Below are positions 15,845 through 25,230 of a DNA stretch of 41,076 nt, piece by piece. Within the stretch, counting starts at the first letter, position 1. Each line of letters starts with the position of its first letter. A program made the position numbers and the translations under genes. The DNA comes from an uncultured Flavobacteriales bacterium (GTDB taxonomy: Bacteria > Bacteroidota > Bacteroidia > Flavobacteriales_D > Crocinitomicaceae): contig CAJWAO010000013.1 of assembly GCA_913020765.1 (NCBI GenBank), forward strand, positions 1 to 41,076, given 5' to 3'. The notes below the pieces were generated by a model, which saw nothing but the letters and a program-made list of their open reading frames with translations, searched no databases and was not told the origin of the DNA.

Positions 15845-18415
15845 ATGCATTACAAATTAGCCTTTTTCCTCTTATTATCTTGCCATTCTATCTTTGCTCA
15901 AATCGCTGAAGATTTTTCAGATGGAGACTTTACAAATAATCCCACATGGAGCGGAACAACCTCGGATTATCAGGTGAATGGCGATGAAAGGCTTCAATCT
16001 AATAATTCCATAGCTGCTACCTCATATCTGAGTATCGAAAACAACCTCAACAATTCAGATGACAACGAATGGCGATTTTGGGTTAAGCAGGCTTTTTCAC
16101 CATCCTCTGCTAACTTCGGAAGACTATATTTAACATCGGATAGTGAAGACCTTAGCAATTGTCAAAATGGCTTCTACATTCAGCTTGGAGAATCAGGCTC
16201 AATGGATGCAATTAGACTTTTCAAAATGAATGAGGGGAATTCTATTCTCTTGTGTAGTGGTATTGACGGACAAATCTCGACCAGCTTTGAAATTAACCTT
16301 AAAATAACTCGAGCGACAAACGGAGACTGGAAACTTTTTTGTGACCCGTCGGGAGGAACCAACTTTGTCCTTCTTTCCACTGCGAATGATATTAGCCCTT
16401 TAACCAGCAATTACTCAGGCATACTGAGCAACTATACTGTGAGTAATGCCAATAAATTTTACTATGACGATATTTATGTTGGTATGGAAGAAATTGATGA
16501 AACACCACCATCTTGTATTGATGTTTCGGTTCTTTCTGCAACTGAAATTGACCTACAGTTTAATGAACCGTTAGACGAGATGTCTGCAGAAGAGGAATCA
16601 AACTACACAATTTCTCCTACACTTGATATTGTTGAAGCGAATCTTGACGAGAGCAATACGAGTATTGTTCATTTAAATCTGGCAGAAGCCTTATTAAATG
16701 GTGCAGCATATACGCTGAGTATTGAAAATATTGAGGATTTGGAAGGAAATTCGTCGCAAAGCCAAAGTTTTGATGTGAGCTATCTTGTTGGTGAAATCCC
16801 AGAACATGGAGATGTTATTATAACCGAGATTTTTCCTGATCCAAGTCCATCAGTGGGACTTCCCGCCATCGAGTTCATTGAAATATTCAATACCTCCAAC
16901 AAAATATTCGACTTATCGGAATGGAAAATAGAGGATGCGTCCTCAGCCGGAACCATTCAAGAGGGTTGGCTGTTGCCAAATAGCTATGGCGTTCTCACCG
17001 CCACCGCAAATATTGATTCTTTTCAGTCTTCATATCCAGTCACAAGTTTTCCAAGCCTAAATAACGCAGGAGACTCATTAAAGCTATATAATTCAAATGG
17101 GTTAAGACTCGACGAGGTGAATTACACAGATGATTGGTACCAAGATGAATCAAAGGCATCTGGAGGCTATACTTTGGAGCGGATTAATCTTATTGACCCT
17201 TGCTCAGATGCACTGAATTGGAGCGCCTCCAGCGCAATAAATGGCGGGACTCCAGGAAATCAAAATTCGATTTTTGACAATTCGGAAGACATTGATCCTC
17301 CGCTGATATTGAATACAATCGCACTCGATCCCAATTATTTACAAGTTGAATTCAATGAAGGAATCGATTCAAATTCATTAACAGACCTAATTTTCGAGGC
17401 CCAGCCAAATTTAACCATTGCCAATACGTACATGGAAAGTGCATATGCAAATGGTTTGATATTTTCATTTAACGAAAACCTCACGCCGAGTCAAACCTAT
17501 TCTTTCTCGTTGAGCAACATAAGAGATTGCTGGCTTAACCCTTCAACACTGAGTGGCACATTTGCACTACCAGAGTTGGCAGAACCAGGAGACCTGGTAA
17601 TCAATGAAATTCTTAGTAATCCATTCACAGATGGTGAGGATTGGGTTGAGCTGTTTAACAATTCAAATAAATTCATCGATCTTTACCAATGGCAATTTGC
17701 CAACTTTCAAGACGATACGCTAGATAATTTTGAGACCATCACTTCACATTACGTTATTCCTCCAAGCGAATTTGTTGTCGTTGGAGAAGATCCGCAATTC
17801 ACTGTTGAAAATTACCCAAGCAACAATCCCAGCGTATTTTTGCAAAATGATTTACCCTCCTATGCCAATGATTCTGGTTCTGTAGTTTTACTGCAGGGTT
17901 TTGAGGTGATGGATAAGGTTTCGTATACTGAGGATTGGCATCTAAGTGTAATAGATGACCTAAACGGAGTATCATTAGAAAGAATAGATCCCAATGGAAA
18001 TTCAAATGACCCCTTTAATTGGCATTCTGCTGCACAAGATATTGGATTTGGTACTCCGGGAATTAAAAATTCACAATTTATTGCTGCTGTCTACACAGGG
18101 GATTTCTCTTTCACAAGCCCTACCTTTTCTCCAGATAATGACGGATTTGAGGACGTGCTTCAGGTAAATTACGTACTCGAGAAAGAGGGCTTATTAGGAC
18201 GTGTTCAAATATTTGATAACGCGGGAAGACCCGTAAAAGATTTATTTAGAAATCAATTACTAGGCTCTTCCGGAACGTTTACTTGGGACGGTATGAACCA
18301 AGATGGGCAGAAAAGTCCAATTGGAGCATATGTCATGGTATTTGAAGCTTTTTCAACAGATGGGAGTGTATTCTTTACAAAAATAAAGGCGTTTACCCTG
18401 GCCGGTAAAATCTAA
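15845..18415 (+). CDS. Secreted lamin-tail-domain protein with FlgD-like C-terminal domain
   Basis: An 856-residue exported protein with a signal peptide (1-18, ending SIFAQ). After a jelly-roll-like N-terminal part come alternating domains: a SbsA-type Ig-like domain (about 215-315), a lamin tail domain (about 320-440, GDVIITEIFPDPSPS), a second Ig-like segment (about 480-575) and a second lamin tail domain (about 580-710, GDLVINEILSNPFTDGEDW). The C-terminus (about 755-856) has SPDNDGFEDVLQVNY and GTFTWDGMNQDGQ, a FlgD/gliding-associated C-terminal fold of the sort used with the type IX secretion system. Cell-surface or secreted location is therefore likely; ligand unknown. The next gene begins 10 nt downstream. 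Confidence 0.88.
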   Translation: MHYKLAFFLLLSCHSIFAQIAEDFSDGDFTNNPTWSGTTSDYQVNGDERLQSNNSIAATSYLSIENNLNNSDDNEWRFWVKQAFSPSSANFGRLYLTSDSEDLSNCQNGFYIQLGESGSMDAIRLFKMNEGNSILLCSGIDGQISTSFEINLKITRATNGDWKLFCDPSGGTNFVLLSTANDISPLTSNYSGILSNYTVSNANKFYYDDIYVGMEEIDETPPSCIDVSVLSATEIDLQFNEPLDEMSAEEESNYTISPTLDIVEANLDESNTSIVHLNLAEALLNGAAYTLSIENIEDLEGNSSQSQSFDVSYLVGEIPEHGDVIITEIFPDPSPSVGLPAIEFIEIFNTSNKIFDLSEWKIEDASSAGTIQEGWLLPNSYGVLTATANIDSFQSSYPVTSFPSLNNAGDSLKLYNSNGLRLDEVNYTDDWYQDESKASGGYTLERINLIDPCSDALNWSASSAINGGTPGNQNSIFDNSEDIDPPLILNTIALDPNYLQVEFNEGIDSNSLTDLIFEAQPNLTIANTYMESAYANGLIFSFNENLTPSQTYSFSLSNIRDCWLNPSTLSGTFALPELAEPGDLVINEILSNPFTDGEDWVELFNNSNKFIDLYQWQFANFQDDTLDNFETITSHYVIPPSEFVVVGEDPQFTVENYPSNNPSVFLQNDLPSYANDSGSVVLLQGFEVMDKVSYTEDWHLSVIDDLNGVSLERIDPNGNSNDPFNWHSAAQDIGFGTPGIKNSQFIAAVYTGDFSFTSPTFSPDNDGFEDVLQVNYVLEKEGLLGRVQIFDNAGRPVKDLFRNQLLGSSGTFTWDGMNQDGQKSPIGAYVMVFEAFSTDGSVFFTKIKAFTLAGKI

Positions 18416-18425
18416 ATTTACTTAC

Positions 18426-18887
18426 ATGAAAAAAATACTAACACCTTGTTTTATTTTGCTCAGCATTTCAATTTTTTGCCAGGATTACAAAACTGCATTT
18501 GGGATTAAAGGTGGGTATCCAGGTTTTGGAAGCCTTAATGCAAAGCATTTTATTTCTGAAAGTTCAGCCCTTGAGGCCACATTCGGAGGTATTTCGCGTG
18601 AAAACTACGGGACTGGTGCTTTTTTTATTGTAGACTATGAAATTCAAAATAGTCTTGAATCCTATTTTTCATGGTATTATGGTGGTGGAGTGCTATTAGG
18701 ATTTACGACTAAGAACCAAGAAAATACAACGCTTCAATTCGGAATCAATACCACGGTAGGTCTCGAATATTCATTTGAAGAGGTTCCGATCAATTGTGCC
18801 CTAAATATGGGTCCGTTAATATTTATTAGTCCCGAACCGAGGTTTAATTGGGGAGGAGGCCTTGCCATTCGCTATGCAATTAGATAA
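18426..18887 (+). CDS. Small outer-membrane beta-barrel-like protein
   Basis: A 153-residue protein with signal peptide (about 1-19, ending SIFCQ). Short glycine-rich amphipathic strands follow (TAFGIKGGYPGFGS, YFSWYYGGGVLLGF, FNWGGGLAIRYAIR). This is typical of small eight-stranded barrels of Bacteroidota; no specific family is recognised. It begins 10 nt after the lamin-tail gene, and its last 14 nt overlap the start of the TerB/LETM1-like gene, so it belongs to the same operon. Confidence 0.78.
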   Translation: MKKILTPCFILLSISIFCQDYKTAFGIKGGYPGFGSLNAKHFISESSALEATFGGISRENYGTGAFFIVDYEIQNSLESYFSWYYGGGVLLGFTTKNQENTTLQFGINTTVGLEYSFEEVPINCALNMGPLIFISPEPRFNWGGGLAIRYAIR

Positions 18888-20151
18888 AAATAGAATTTCA
18901 ACAGGATCCACAAATTGGATACCTTACTTTTTTCATCTCTACGATAAAGGATTGCTGTCGATTGGATTCAAATTCAAATCTGATTCATTTGGAGATATGA
19001 TTCACTACATCTTCAATAAGACAGGTATTTTGTACGGTTCGGCTTTATCAAACCTTTACACGAGTCAAAAGTTTGTTTCCCATCTAACCAAAGAGGAAAA
19101 GCTAAAGTTGCTTCTGTTTGAAAATTTATTCTTCGTATATCAATGTGCCGAAAAAAAGGATCAAATCGATACCCAAAAATTTCTGAACCTATTAGAAAGT
19201 TTTTACGATAAATTTCAAAAAAAAATATCGCTATGGGATTTTGACGCCGACAAAGAAACAAGTCTGAAGATTGAAAAAATACTAAGTGAGCGCGTAAAAA
19301 TAAAGTCGAATATCACCAAAGGGAATTATTGGCTAAACCAAAGCACAAATGGACTCGTTTTTGTTGATGTTTTACTTTTCTCAGCCTTTTTAAAGGATAC
19401 TCAAATTGACCTAGTCAACAAATATGACACTTTTGTTTTTAACCTACTATACTTCCTGACCAAGACCGCATATAGCGATGGTAGAATCGAAGAAAAAGAA
19501 AAAAGATTGCTTCAATACTTACTTTCATCAAGTCATTTAAATGAAGGAAATAAGCAAAAAATAGCTCGATGGATTTCGGCCCCGAATGAATTAGAGGAAC
19601 TGGAACTATTTAATGGGTCTCAGCTGGATTATAAATTAGTATTTGAACTATGTGTTTTTGTTGCGTGTGGCACGCACACTGTGCACCCAAGTGAAGAAAG
19701 AAATTTGAAAAAGATTGGAAAAGCACTAAACCTAAAAAACATAGAAATAGATGAAGCATTCCTGGTTGGAAGAACCTTTGTGTTTAAGAACAAAAATGCA
19801 CTTGCTATTTTAAAAGAAGAAAAATCATCTAGTGTATTGCTCAAAGCCATACAAAAAAAGTGGCTTCTGATTCTTGGAAGAAACAAAGAAAAACTTTTCC
19901 GTGAAATTAAGGAGAGTAAAGAGCTAATGGATCTCATTGCAAAATCCGCCATACGAGATTTGAGCCCAGAAGAAAAAGATCAATTTAAGGCCCAATTCTA
20001 TGATATATTAAAATCAATGCCCTCCTTGGCCATATTTTTATTGCCCGGCGGTGCGATATTACTGCCCATTGTCATCAAACTTTTCCCAGATATACTTCCT
20101 TCGGCATTTAAAGAAAATATAATTGACCAAAACCAAAGTGAAAAAGAATAA
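18874..20151 (+). CDS. TerB-domain / LETM1-related protein
   Basis: A 425-residue protein (numbered from the ATG at 18874). The N-terminal half is helical. A TerB/DjlA-like helical domain lies at about 186-306, with the acidic motif TAYSDGRIEEKEKRLL and its second half THTVHPSEERNLKKIG. The C-terminus (about 351-413) reads DLSPEEKDQF, then LLPGGAILLPIVIKLFPD and ILPSAF, the hydrophobic signature of LETM1-like proteins, which probably inserts in the inner membrane. Flavobacterial relatives are annotated as LETM1-related biofilm-associated proteins; their biochemical role is unknown. A TTG 12 nt upstream is an alternative start. It overlaps the preceding gene by 14 nt, and the ABC ATPase follows after 2 nt, so the pair is co-translated. 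Confidence 0.85.
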   Translation: MQLDKNRISTGSTNWIPYFFHLYDKGLLSIGFKFKSDSFGDMIHYIFNKTGILYGSALSNLYTSQKFVSHLTKEEKLKLLLFENLFFVYQCAEKKDQIDTQKFLNLLESFYDKFQKKISLWDFDADKETSLKIEKILSERVKIKSNITKGNYWLNQSTNGLVFVDVLLFSAFLKDTQIDLVNKYDTFVFNLLYFLTKTAYSDGRIEEKEKRLLQYLLSSSHLNEGNKQKIARWISAPNELEELELFNGSQLDYKLVFELCVFVACGTHTVHPSEERNLKKIGKALNLKNIEIDEAFLVGRTFVFKNKNALAILKEEKSSSVLLKAIQKKWLLILGRNKEKLFREIKESKELMDLIAKSAIRDLSPEEKDQFKAQFYDILKSMPSLAIFLLPGGAILLPIVIKLFPDILPSAFKENIIDQNQSEKE

Positions 20152-20153
20152 AT

Positions 20154-21098
20154 ATGCTCGAAATAAAAAATATCTCTGTCGACTTTGATAGGCCAATATT
20201 AAAAAATATTAGCCTCAAAGCTAAACGAGGACAAATAATTGGATTAGTTGGTAAGTCAGGAGCTGGAAAATCAACACTATTAAATGTAATTTCTGGTCAT
20301 CTATCACCAAAAAATGGCATGCTTTATTTAAACGGTGAAGCATTACCCAATGCCTCAACGTTACTGATTCCAGGATTCCAAGAGGTCAAACTAGTGTCTC
20401 AAGATTATAATCTTGACCCCTACCACACTGTTGAAGAAAATATTCGAGAAGCAGCAATTTCTCTTACAGAAAAACATAAGGTGAGACGCGTAGAACAGCT
20501 CATCAAGTTACTCAAACTAGATACGATTCGAAATGTAAAAGCCAGTGAAACCTCTGGTGGAGAGCAACAACGATTGTCCATTGCCAGAGCTATCGCCCTG
20601 AAACCGGATGTCCTTCTTTTGGATGAACCTTTCTCCAATTTAGATGCCCACCTACGGGCAATGCTATTTAAGTATATTTTAATGCTAAGAGAAAAGGAAA
20701 AATTAACAATTATACTTGTTTCTCATGAAGGCCAAGACGTACTCGGACTTTCGGACGCCATATACTTTTTAAACAAGGGAAAACTCAGTCCAAAAAAAAC
20801 ACCCTTTAATGCATACTATCAGCTTAAGCATCTTGGTAATGCAATGCTGCTAGGTATTGTAAATCAGACAAATATAAATGGTCAGAGAATAAGATTTAGA
20901 CCTGATGAGTATAAAATCACTCCGAATGGTACGCTTTCATTGAGCTATACACATACCGTATTCATTGGCAGCCAATATCTGAATTATTTTCTTGACATTG
21001 CAATGGGCACAATTATTCTTTCTAGCACCACACCCTTAACAAAAAACCTCAATATAAGTATCAAACACAAGTACATTAGAGTAAATAAAGAAAGCTGA
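20154..21098 (+). CDS. ABC transporter ATP-binding protein (orphan)
   Basis: A 314-residue ATPase. Walker A GKSGAGKST (33-41), Q-loop Q84, signature SGGEQQ (135-140), Walker B LLLDEP with E159, and H-loop H192 are all intact, so it should hydrolyse ATP. The last 80-90 residues after the nucleotide-binding domain (about 225-314) are strand-rich and resemble the regulatory extension of importer ATPases such as those for iron or polyamines. No permease or binding-protein gene is adjacent. Its partner may be encoded elsewhere, or it may work with the TerB/LETM1-like membrane protein encoded 2 nt upstream (inference). Confidence 0.9.
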   Translation: MLEIKNISVDFDRPILKNISLKAKRGQIIGLVGKSGAGKSTLLNVISGHLSPKNGMLYLNGEALPNASTLLIPGFQEVKLVSQDYNLDPYHTVEENIREAAISLTEKHKVRRVEQLIKLLKLDTIRNVKASETSGGEQQRLSIARAIALKPDVLLLDEPFSNLDAHLRAMLFKYILMLREKEKLTIILVSHEGQDVLGLSDAIYFLNKGKLSPKKTPFNAYYQLKHLGNAMLLGIVNQTNINGQRIRFRPDEYKITPNGTLSLSYTHTVFIGSQYLNYFLDIAMGTIILSSTTPLTKNLNISIKHKYIRVNKES

Positions 21099-21172
21099 TT
21101 TATAAACTGGAATCCTTAAATTATGGCCGCTTGATTTAATTTTATAAATACAATTCGGTACATTTATGTAAA

Positions 21173-22102
21173 ATGTTTTTTATGAGAGTTTCAATTAAAT
21201 CAGCGCTGTGCGTTTCGATTATCTTTTTAATCTATAGCTGTGCGACAAATAACAGCCTAAGAAAACCGGTCTTTAAAACAACCACGTATAAAGGCCAAAC
21301 GGGAGAAAAGGAAGTAACCAAATCAAATAAAAATAGAGCTGAAAGAGAAAAAGCCTTATTCTTGGCTCTGGAAAAAGCCGATGCTGCACAAAGAATTGTC
21401 GAACAGCAAAAAGCGGAAATGGACAAAATTGATACCACTGAAAGGGTTGAAGATATCGAGTTAGCACTTGTAAAAATATATGAAAGAACCGAGGACATTA
21501 TTGCAGAACTCAACAAGACTTCACCATATTCCTTAAACGGTCATAAAAAAACACTTGAGCTTGCAGCGGAACTAAATAACCTTCTACAAAATTATATTGA
21601 GCCACTTAAAAAGATGATTGAGTCTAACAAGGAGGTAAGAAAAATAGGAGGTGACATTAGTTTCGAGGCAGGAAGCTCTGACTTGAACAAATCTGGGAGA
21701 AGAGAGGTTTCGAAGCTCGTCAAGTCCATGCAGGATGACAAAATAATGTGGGATAAATATCTGTTAGATCACAATACAAATATTTTTAATGACTCTATAT
21801 TCAAGCTTATGATTGTCATAAACGGCTATGCCGATGAGCAGGGCTCTAGTGACGAAAATGTGCGAAAAGAACAAAACAAGTTGTTGTCTGAAAAACGAGC
21901 CCAAGCTGTTTCAGACGAGCTCATGAGACAATTCAAAGCGCAAAAATCGAACACAGAAATAATTGTTGATATCGAAATCAATGGTAGAGGTGAAATGCTT
22001 CCGCCTGAAATAAATGCAGCACAGGCAAAAAAGAATAGTGCCGAAAGAAGAATAAGTCGAGTCAGTATGGTGCTAGGCCCGAAAATACTGCTGTATAACT
22101 AA
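21173..22102 (+). CDS. OmpA-family lipoprotein
   Basis: A 309-residue protein with a lipoprotein signal (lipobox LIYSCA, Cys about residue 23). A helical, charged middle region (about 60-145) could span the periplasm. A C-terminal OmpA-like peptidoglycan-binding domain (about 155-300) has ISFEAGSSDLN, INGYADEQGS, LLSEKRAQAVSDELM and a closing AERRISRVSM. The domain carries a roughly 30-residue insertion between its first strand and the NGYAD strand. The likely role is tethering the outer membrane to peptidoglycan. A second ATG three codons in (21182) would give a more usual signal peptide. A GyrI-like gene follows after 15 nt. Confidence 0.88.
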   Translation: MFFMRVSIKSALCVSIIFLIYSCATNNSLRKPVFKTTTYKGQTGEKEVTKSNKNRAEREKALFLALEKADAAQRIVEQQKAEMDKIDTTERVEDIELALVKIYERTEDIIAELNKTSPYSLNGHKKTLELAAELNNLLQNYIEPLKKMIESNKEVRKIGGDISFEAGSSDLNKSGRREVSKLVKSMQDDKIMWDKYLLDHNTNIFNDSIFKLMIVINGYADEQGSSDENVRKEQNKLLSEKRAQAVSDELMRQFKAQKSNTEIIVDIEINGRGEMLPPEINAAQAKKNSAERRISRVSMVLGPKILLYN

Positions 22103-22117
22103 ACGTGCTCAAAGCAT

Positions 22118-22603
22118 ATGATTCCGAGGATTGAATTATTGCCAGAAAAAAAACTTGTGGGCTGCCATGAAGAAATGAGTCTTTCAGATGATAAAACTGC
22201 CCAACTATGGCAAGATTTTGGACCAAGAATTAAAGAATTGCGCAACAGAGTTTCCGCGGACAAAATATCGCTTCAAATATTCCCACCTAAATACCATCAA
22301 AAGTTCAACCCTTCCAATGTTTTTATAAAATGGGCAGCAGTTGAAGTAGGAAATTTTAATAACACACCGAAAGGACTTGATACACTCATACTAAGTCAAG
22401 GGGAATACGCTGTGTTCGACTATAAAGGTCGAAGCTCAGATCAAACCATATTTGAATATATCTTTAAAAAATGGCTGCCAAATTCTAAATATTACATTGA
22501 CAATCGACCTCATTTTGAAGTTTTAGGGATAAATTACAATAACTTAGACGCCTCCTCAGAGGAAGAAATTTGGATCCCAATACGCACAAATAAGATAGAA
22601 TAA
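22118..22603 (+). CDS. GyrI-like / AraC effector-binding domain protein
   Basis: A 161-residue stand-alone ligand-binding domain of the SHS2/GyrI type: it opens with PRIELLPEKKLVGCHEEMSL, carries WAAVEVG in the middle, then LSQGEYAVFDYKG, and finishes with the family's acidic/aromatic end EEEIWIPI. There is no DNA-binding domain, so it is not itself a classical regulator. Stand-alone members bind small hydrophobic or cationic molecules, and some hydrolyse them. Its ligand is unknown. It is probably co-transcribed with the OmpA lipoprotein gene, and converges on lptD with 14 bp between stops. Confidence 0.85.
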   Translation: MIPRIELLPEKKLVGCHEEMSLSDDKTAQLWQDFGPRIKELRNRVSADKISLQIFPPKYHQKFNPSNVFIKWAAVEVGNFNNTPKGLDTLILSQGEYAVFDYKGRSSDQTIFEYIFKKWLPNSKYYIDNRPHFEVLGINYNNLDASSEEEIWIPIRTNKIE

Positions 22604-22617
22604 TTTGAAAATACTGA

Positions 22618-25152
22618 TCACAGAAATGCGGGAGGTTTTCTGAATTCAATTTTCGCATCACTGAAAATAGCTGAAGTATTTCGGATACTCACCAAAAAGC
22701 TTTTGTTCCCTCCAACCGGCGTCCAAAATATGGATAAAGCCCAGCAATGCATATTTCGGTTTAGTGAGAAATTAGCATTTGATAACATCTTATCAACAAT
22801 GTTAAAATTCAGATTACCTGATAAATTCCACCTTTTGGTAAAGCTAAGATCACCCCTAACACTTAGAGACTGAACAAATATTAGAGGGTCAGGATTTGTT
22901 TCTGTGACATTTTGATTTGCCCTGATACTGTATATGTGTGAAAGGTTCATTTTCCAGGGAATATCAAAAAACACCATATGCTCTGGATGCAAGGCAAAAT
23001 AATTGAAATCCGCATTCCATTGATCGTTGAGGTGTTCCGATTCTTCTTTTATTTTTTCTCGGTCTTTTTTTGGTGCCAGCACAAGTGAGGTCGAAAAATT
23101 GACGCTTAAAAACCTACCCAAACCTTGGTCATTTTGGAGGGCATAATCCGATTTAGTCAAACCGGTAAGACTATCCCAAGAATATGGACTAAATGTAGCA
23201 TTCGTAACCACATTCACCCAGTTTTTGGGACTAATCCTCATATTCATAGTGATGTTTGATAATTTCATTGAGTCCTTTAAAAAATCATAATTCCCAGCAA
23301 ATGAAAGTTGATCAATAAGCCGTACCTTTTTGAACTCTGTAACGGTATCTTTATTTGATTTGAGTTTGAGCTCGAATGTATTGTTCAATGCGAAAGAAAG
23401 AAAAGATGCTTCTGCAGAATTACCGACAGAATATAAGCTACGTTCGTAGGATGAATAGCTTATTTCACTCTGGTTGACTCCAACATTTTCGGTCACTAAA
23501 GGATTGATAAGAGGCACGTATCTATAACTCAATTTAGGTGTCATAATATGCCTCATCTTGGCTTGCTTTTTACCAATAAAATCATAATAAGAATAAAGCA
23601 CTGTCGTTGCGCTGAGGTTTAAATTAAATTCATGAGCGAGGTCCGCGGCTGAAATTGTATCAACCTGAGTTGCGTTGTTGACGGCATCATATGATTTTTC
23701 AATTGTACGAAAATTTAATTTCGTAGCATAATTTGCACTTGGAGTTATTTTGAGCACATTTCTAAAAAGCCCTCCGGTCGTTTGAATACTCATAGACTGC
23801 TTGGCACCATACATGAACTGTTGACTAATCCTATTGAAATCTCCCTGATTCAGAAGAGAATCTGAAAAGGTGGATTTATTTTGACCATCAAAATTATAAG
23901 CAAAACCAATTCGTTCAATCATCTTTTTCCATTCTTTATTGGACCTTTTAATAAACCTCTTAAAAGGAAAAATTCTCGTCATATTTGCAGTAAGTATAGG
24001 ACTCGTTAGAGAGATTGATTCTGACAAAGAGTTTTGTCTCAATGATAGCTTCAATCCCATATTTAATGGTTTACCCGGGAAACTTTTATTTAGGTTTATA
24101 TCTGAATTAAATGAATTGTTAAAATAAGTCGGATTAATAGGGTCTAAATTATTTTTGGTTTGGTTGTCGGAAATAAAGTTGACATTGGAGGAAAAAGACC
24201 AATTGGGGTTTGACTTTCTTGCTTTTCGATGGGTCCAAATAATTGTCGCTTTATTGTTGGTTTTATTATCTGGAAAACCAGTTCTAAATTGCTGAAAACC
24301 CAATGATAGATTACCGGTAAAAGCATATCTTTTTGCATAATCTAGATTGTTTCTTAAACCCCAGCTGCCACGACTATATAAATTGGCAAAAATAGTGGTT
24401 TGAAAGCGGTCGTTTATCGGAATATAGTACCCTAAGTTTTGGAAACCAAAACCAAAAGCCGAGCTTGGTACTACTTCAGGAAAGAGAATTCCCTGAGAAC
24501 GTTGCTTTTGATTTGGAATAAGCGCAAATGGTAATCCGAAAGGAGTCGGTATGCCATTAATCCATAGGTTCATAGGCCCTGTAGCGATTCGTTTTTCTGG
24601 AACAATTACACCTTTAGAAAGCTGAAAATGATAATGAGGCTGTTCTTGATTACAGGTGGTGAGCCTGCCTTTCAGTAAGTGAATTTCTTCAGATGGATGG
24701 CGTTTTGCAGTTCCCATCTTAAAATAAAATTCATCCTGCTGTAGGGCAAGCTCTACGATGAATCCTTTTTTAGTCGACATATTATAGCGCATTTCCTCAC
24801 AACGCATTTTTTCTTGACCATCCTGAAACTCAGGATACTCTATTGGTGCCCCAGCTGAATCCAAAATATATTTCGCCGTTACCTCATTAAGGTCAAGATC
24901 GACCTCGATATATCCAGCACGCAAAGAAACAGTGCCCATGTCCACCTTCGCATCCCCGTATAAAAAAACAAGCTTGTTTCTGAGATCACTATAGATTGAA
25001 TCTCTTGCACTGTACGTAATAACATCATCCAAATCGGACTCATAAACAAAAATAGTATCCCTAGGAATGCCTTGAGCAGTAACACTATTACCGTGGAGCA
25101 TTATTAACAAAGCGAGGGGTATAAAATATAGTATGGAATGAAGTTTGCTCAA
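22618..25152 (-). CDS. lptD: LPS-assembly outer-membrane protein LptD (Bacteroidota type)
   Basis: An 844-residue protein that would insert lipopolysaccharide into the outer leaflet. It has a signal peptide (about 1-26, ending SVTAQ) and an OstA-like periplasmic beta-jellyroll (about 45-170, with SDLRNKLVFLYGDAKVDMG and LLKGRLTTCN). The long barrel from about 190 to the end includes INGIPTPFGLPFALIPNQ and GILFPEV, which recur in Bacteroidota LptD. The start codon is TTG at 25152: the first in-frame ATG lies 17 codons later, inside the signal peptide, and no ATG lies upstream between the -7 box and the TTG. Divergent from the amidase-mlaD operon. Confidence 0.9.
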   Translation of the reverse strand: MSKLHSILYFIPLALLIMLHGNSVTAQGIPRDTIFVYESDLDDVITYSARDSIYSDLRNKLVFLYGDAKVDMGTVSLRAGYIEVDLDLNEVTAKYILDSAGAPIEYPEFQDGQEKMRCEEMRYNMSTKKGFIVELALQQDEFYFKMGTAKRHPSEEIHLLKGRLTTCNQEQPHYHFQLSKGVIVPEKRIATGPMNLWINGIPTPFGLPFALIPNQKQRSQGILFPEVVPSSAFGFGFQNLGYYIPINDRFQTTIFANLYSRGSWGLRNNLDYAKRYAFTGNLSLGFQQFRTGFPDNKTNNKATIIWTHRKARKSNPNWSFSSNVNFISDNQTKNNLDPINPTYFNNSFNSDINLNKSFPGKPLNMGLKLSLRQNSLSESISLTSPILTANMTRIFPFKRFIKRSNKEWKKMIERIGFAYNFDGQNKSTFSDSLLNQGDFNRISQQFMYGAKQSMSIQTTGGLFRNVLKITPSANYATKLNFRTIEKSYDAVNNATQVDTISAADLAHEFNLNLSATTVLYSYYDFIGKKQAKMRHIMTPKLSYRYVPLINPLVTENVGVNQSEISYSSYERSLYSVGNSAEASFLSFALNNTFELKLKSNKDTVTEFKKVRLIDQLSFAGNYDFLKDSMKLSNITMNMRISPKNWVNVVTNATFSPYSWDSLTGLTKSDYALQNDQGLGRFLSVNFSTSLVLAPKKDREKIKEESEHLNDQWNADFNYFALHPEHMVFFDIPWKMNLSHIYSIRANQNVTETNPDPLIFVQSLSVRGDLSFTKRWNLSGNLNFNIVDKMLSNANFSLNRNMHCWALSIFWTPVGGNKSFLVSIRNTSAIFSDAKIEFRKPPAFL

Positions 25153-25171
25153 TAGGAGTGCACTAAATTTG
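25144..25171 (+). promoter_or_regulatory. Predicted promoter of the amidase-mlaD operon
   Basis: TTTG (25144-25147), 16 nt spacer, then TAAATTTG (25164-25171), a perfect -7 box. Expected transcription start is about 25178, so an ATG at 25177 could not be translated from it and the ATG at 25231 is the likely start. The -33 box overlaps the first codons of the divergent lptD. Confidence 0.6.
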
Positions 25172-25192
25172 TTTGTATGCCAATGGACAGGA

Positions 25193-25200
25193 CAAAATTA
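25193..25200 (-). promoter_or_regulatory. Predicted -7 box for lptD
   Basis: TAATTTTG on the minus strand is a perfect TAnnTTTG. Start would be near 25186, about 34 nt before the TTG start codon of lptD. No TTTG at the -33 position. Confidence 0.45.
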
Positions 25201-25230
25201 TCAATTTTACGAATTTATAAGGGTAACGCG

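Noticed and set aside
18854-18859. AGGAGG as Shine-Dalgarno for the TerB/LETM1-like gene
   Set aside because: It codes for the glycine-rich end of the previous barrel protein, is only 2 nt from the TTG and 14 nt from the ATG, and such sites are little used in Bacteroidota.
20154-21098. ABC ATPase as part of a polyamine or iron importer operon
   Set aside because: No permease or binding protein is encoded next to it; only the ATPase itself is supported.
25177-25230. Amidase start at ATG 25177
   Set aside because: It precedes the signal peptide by 18 residues and coincides with the predicted transcription start.
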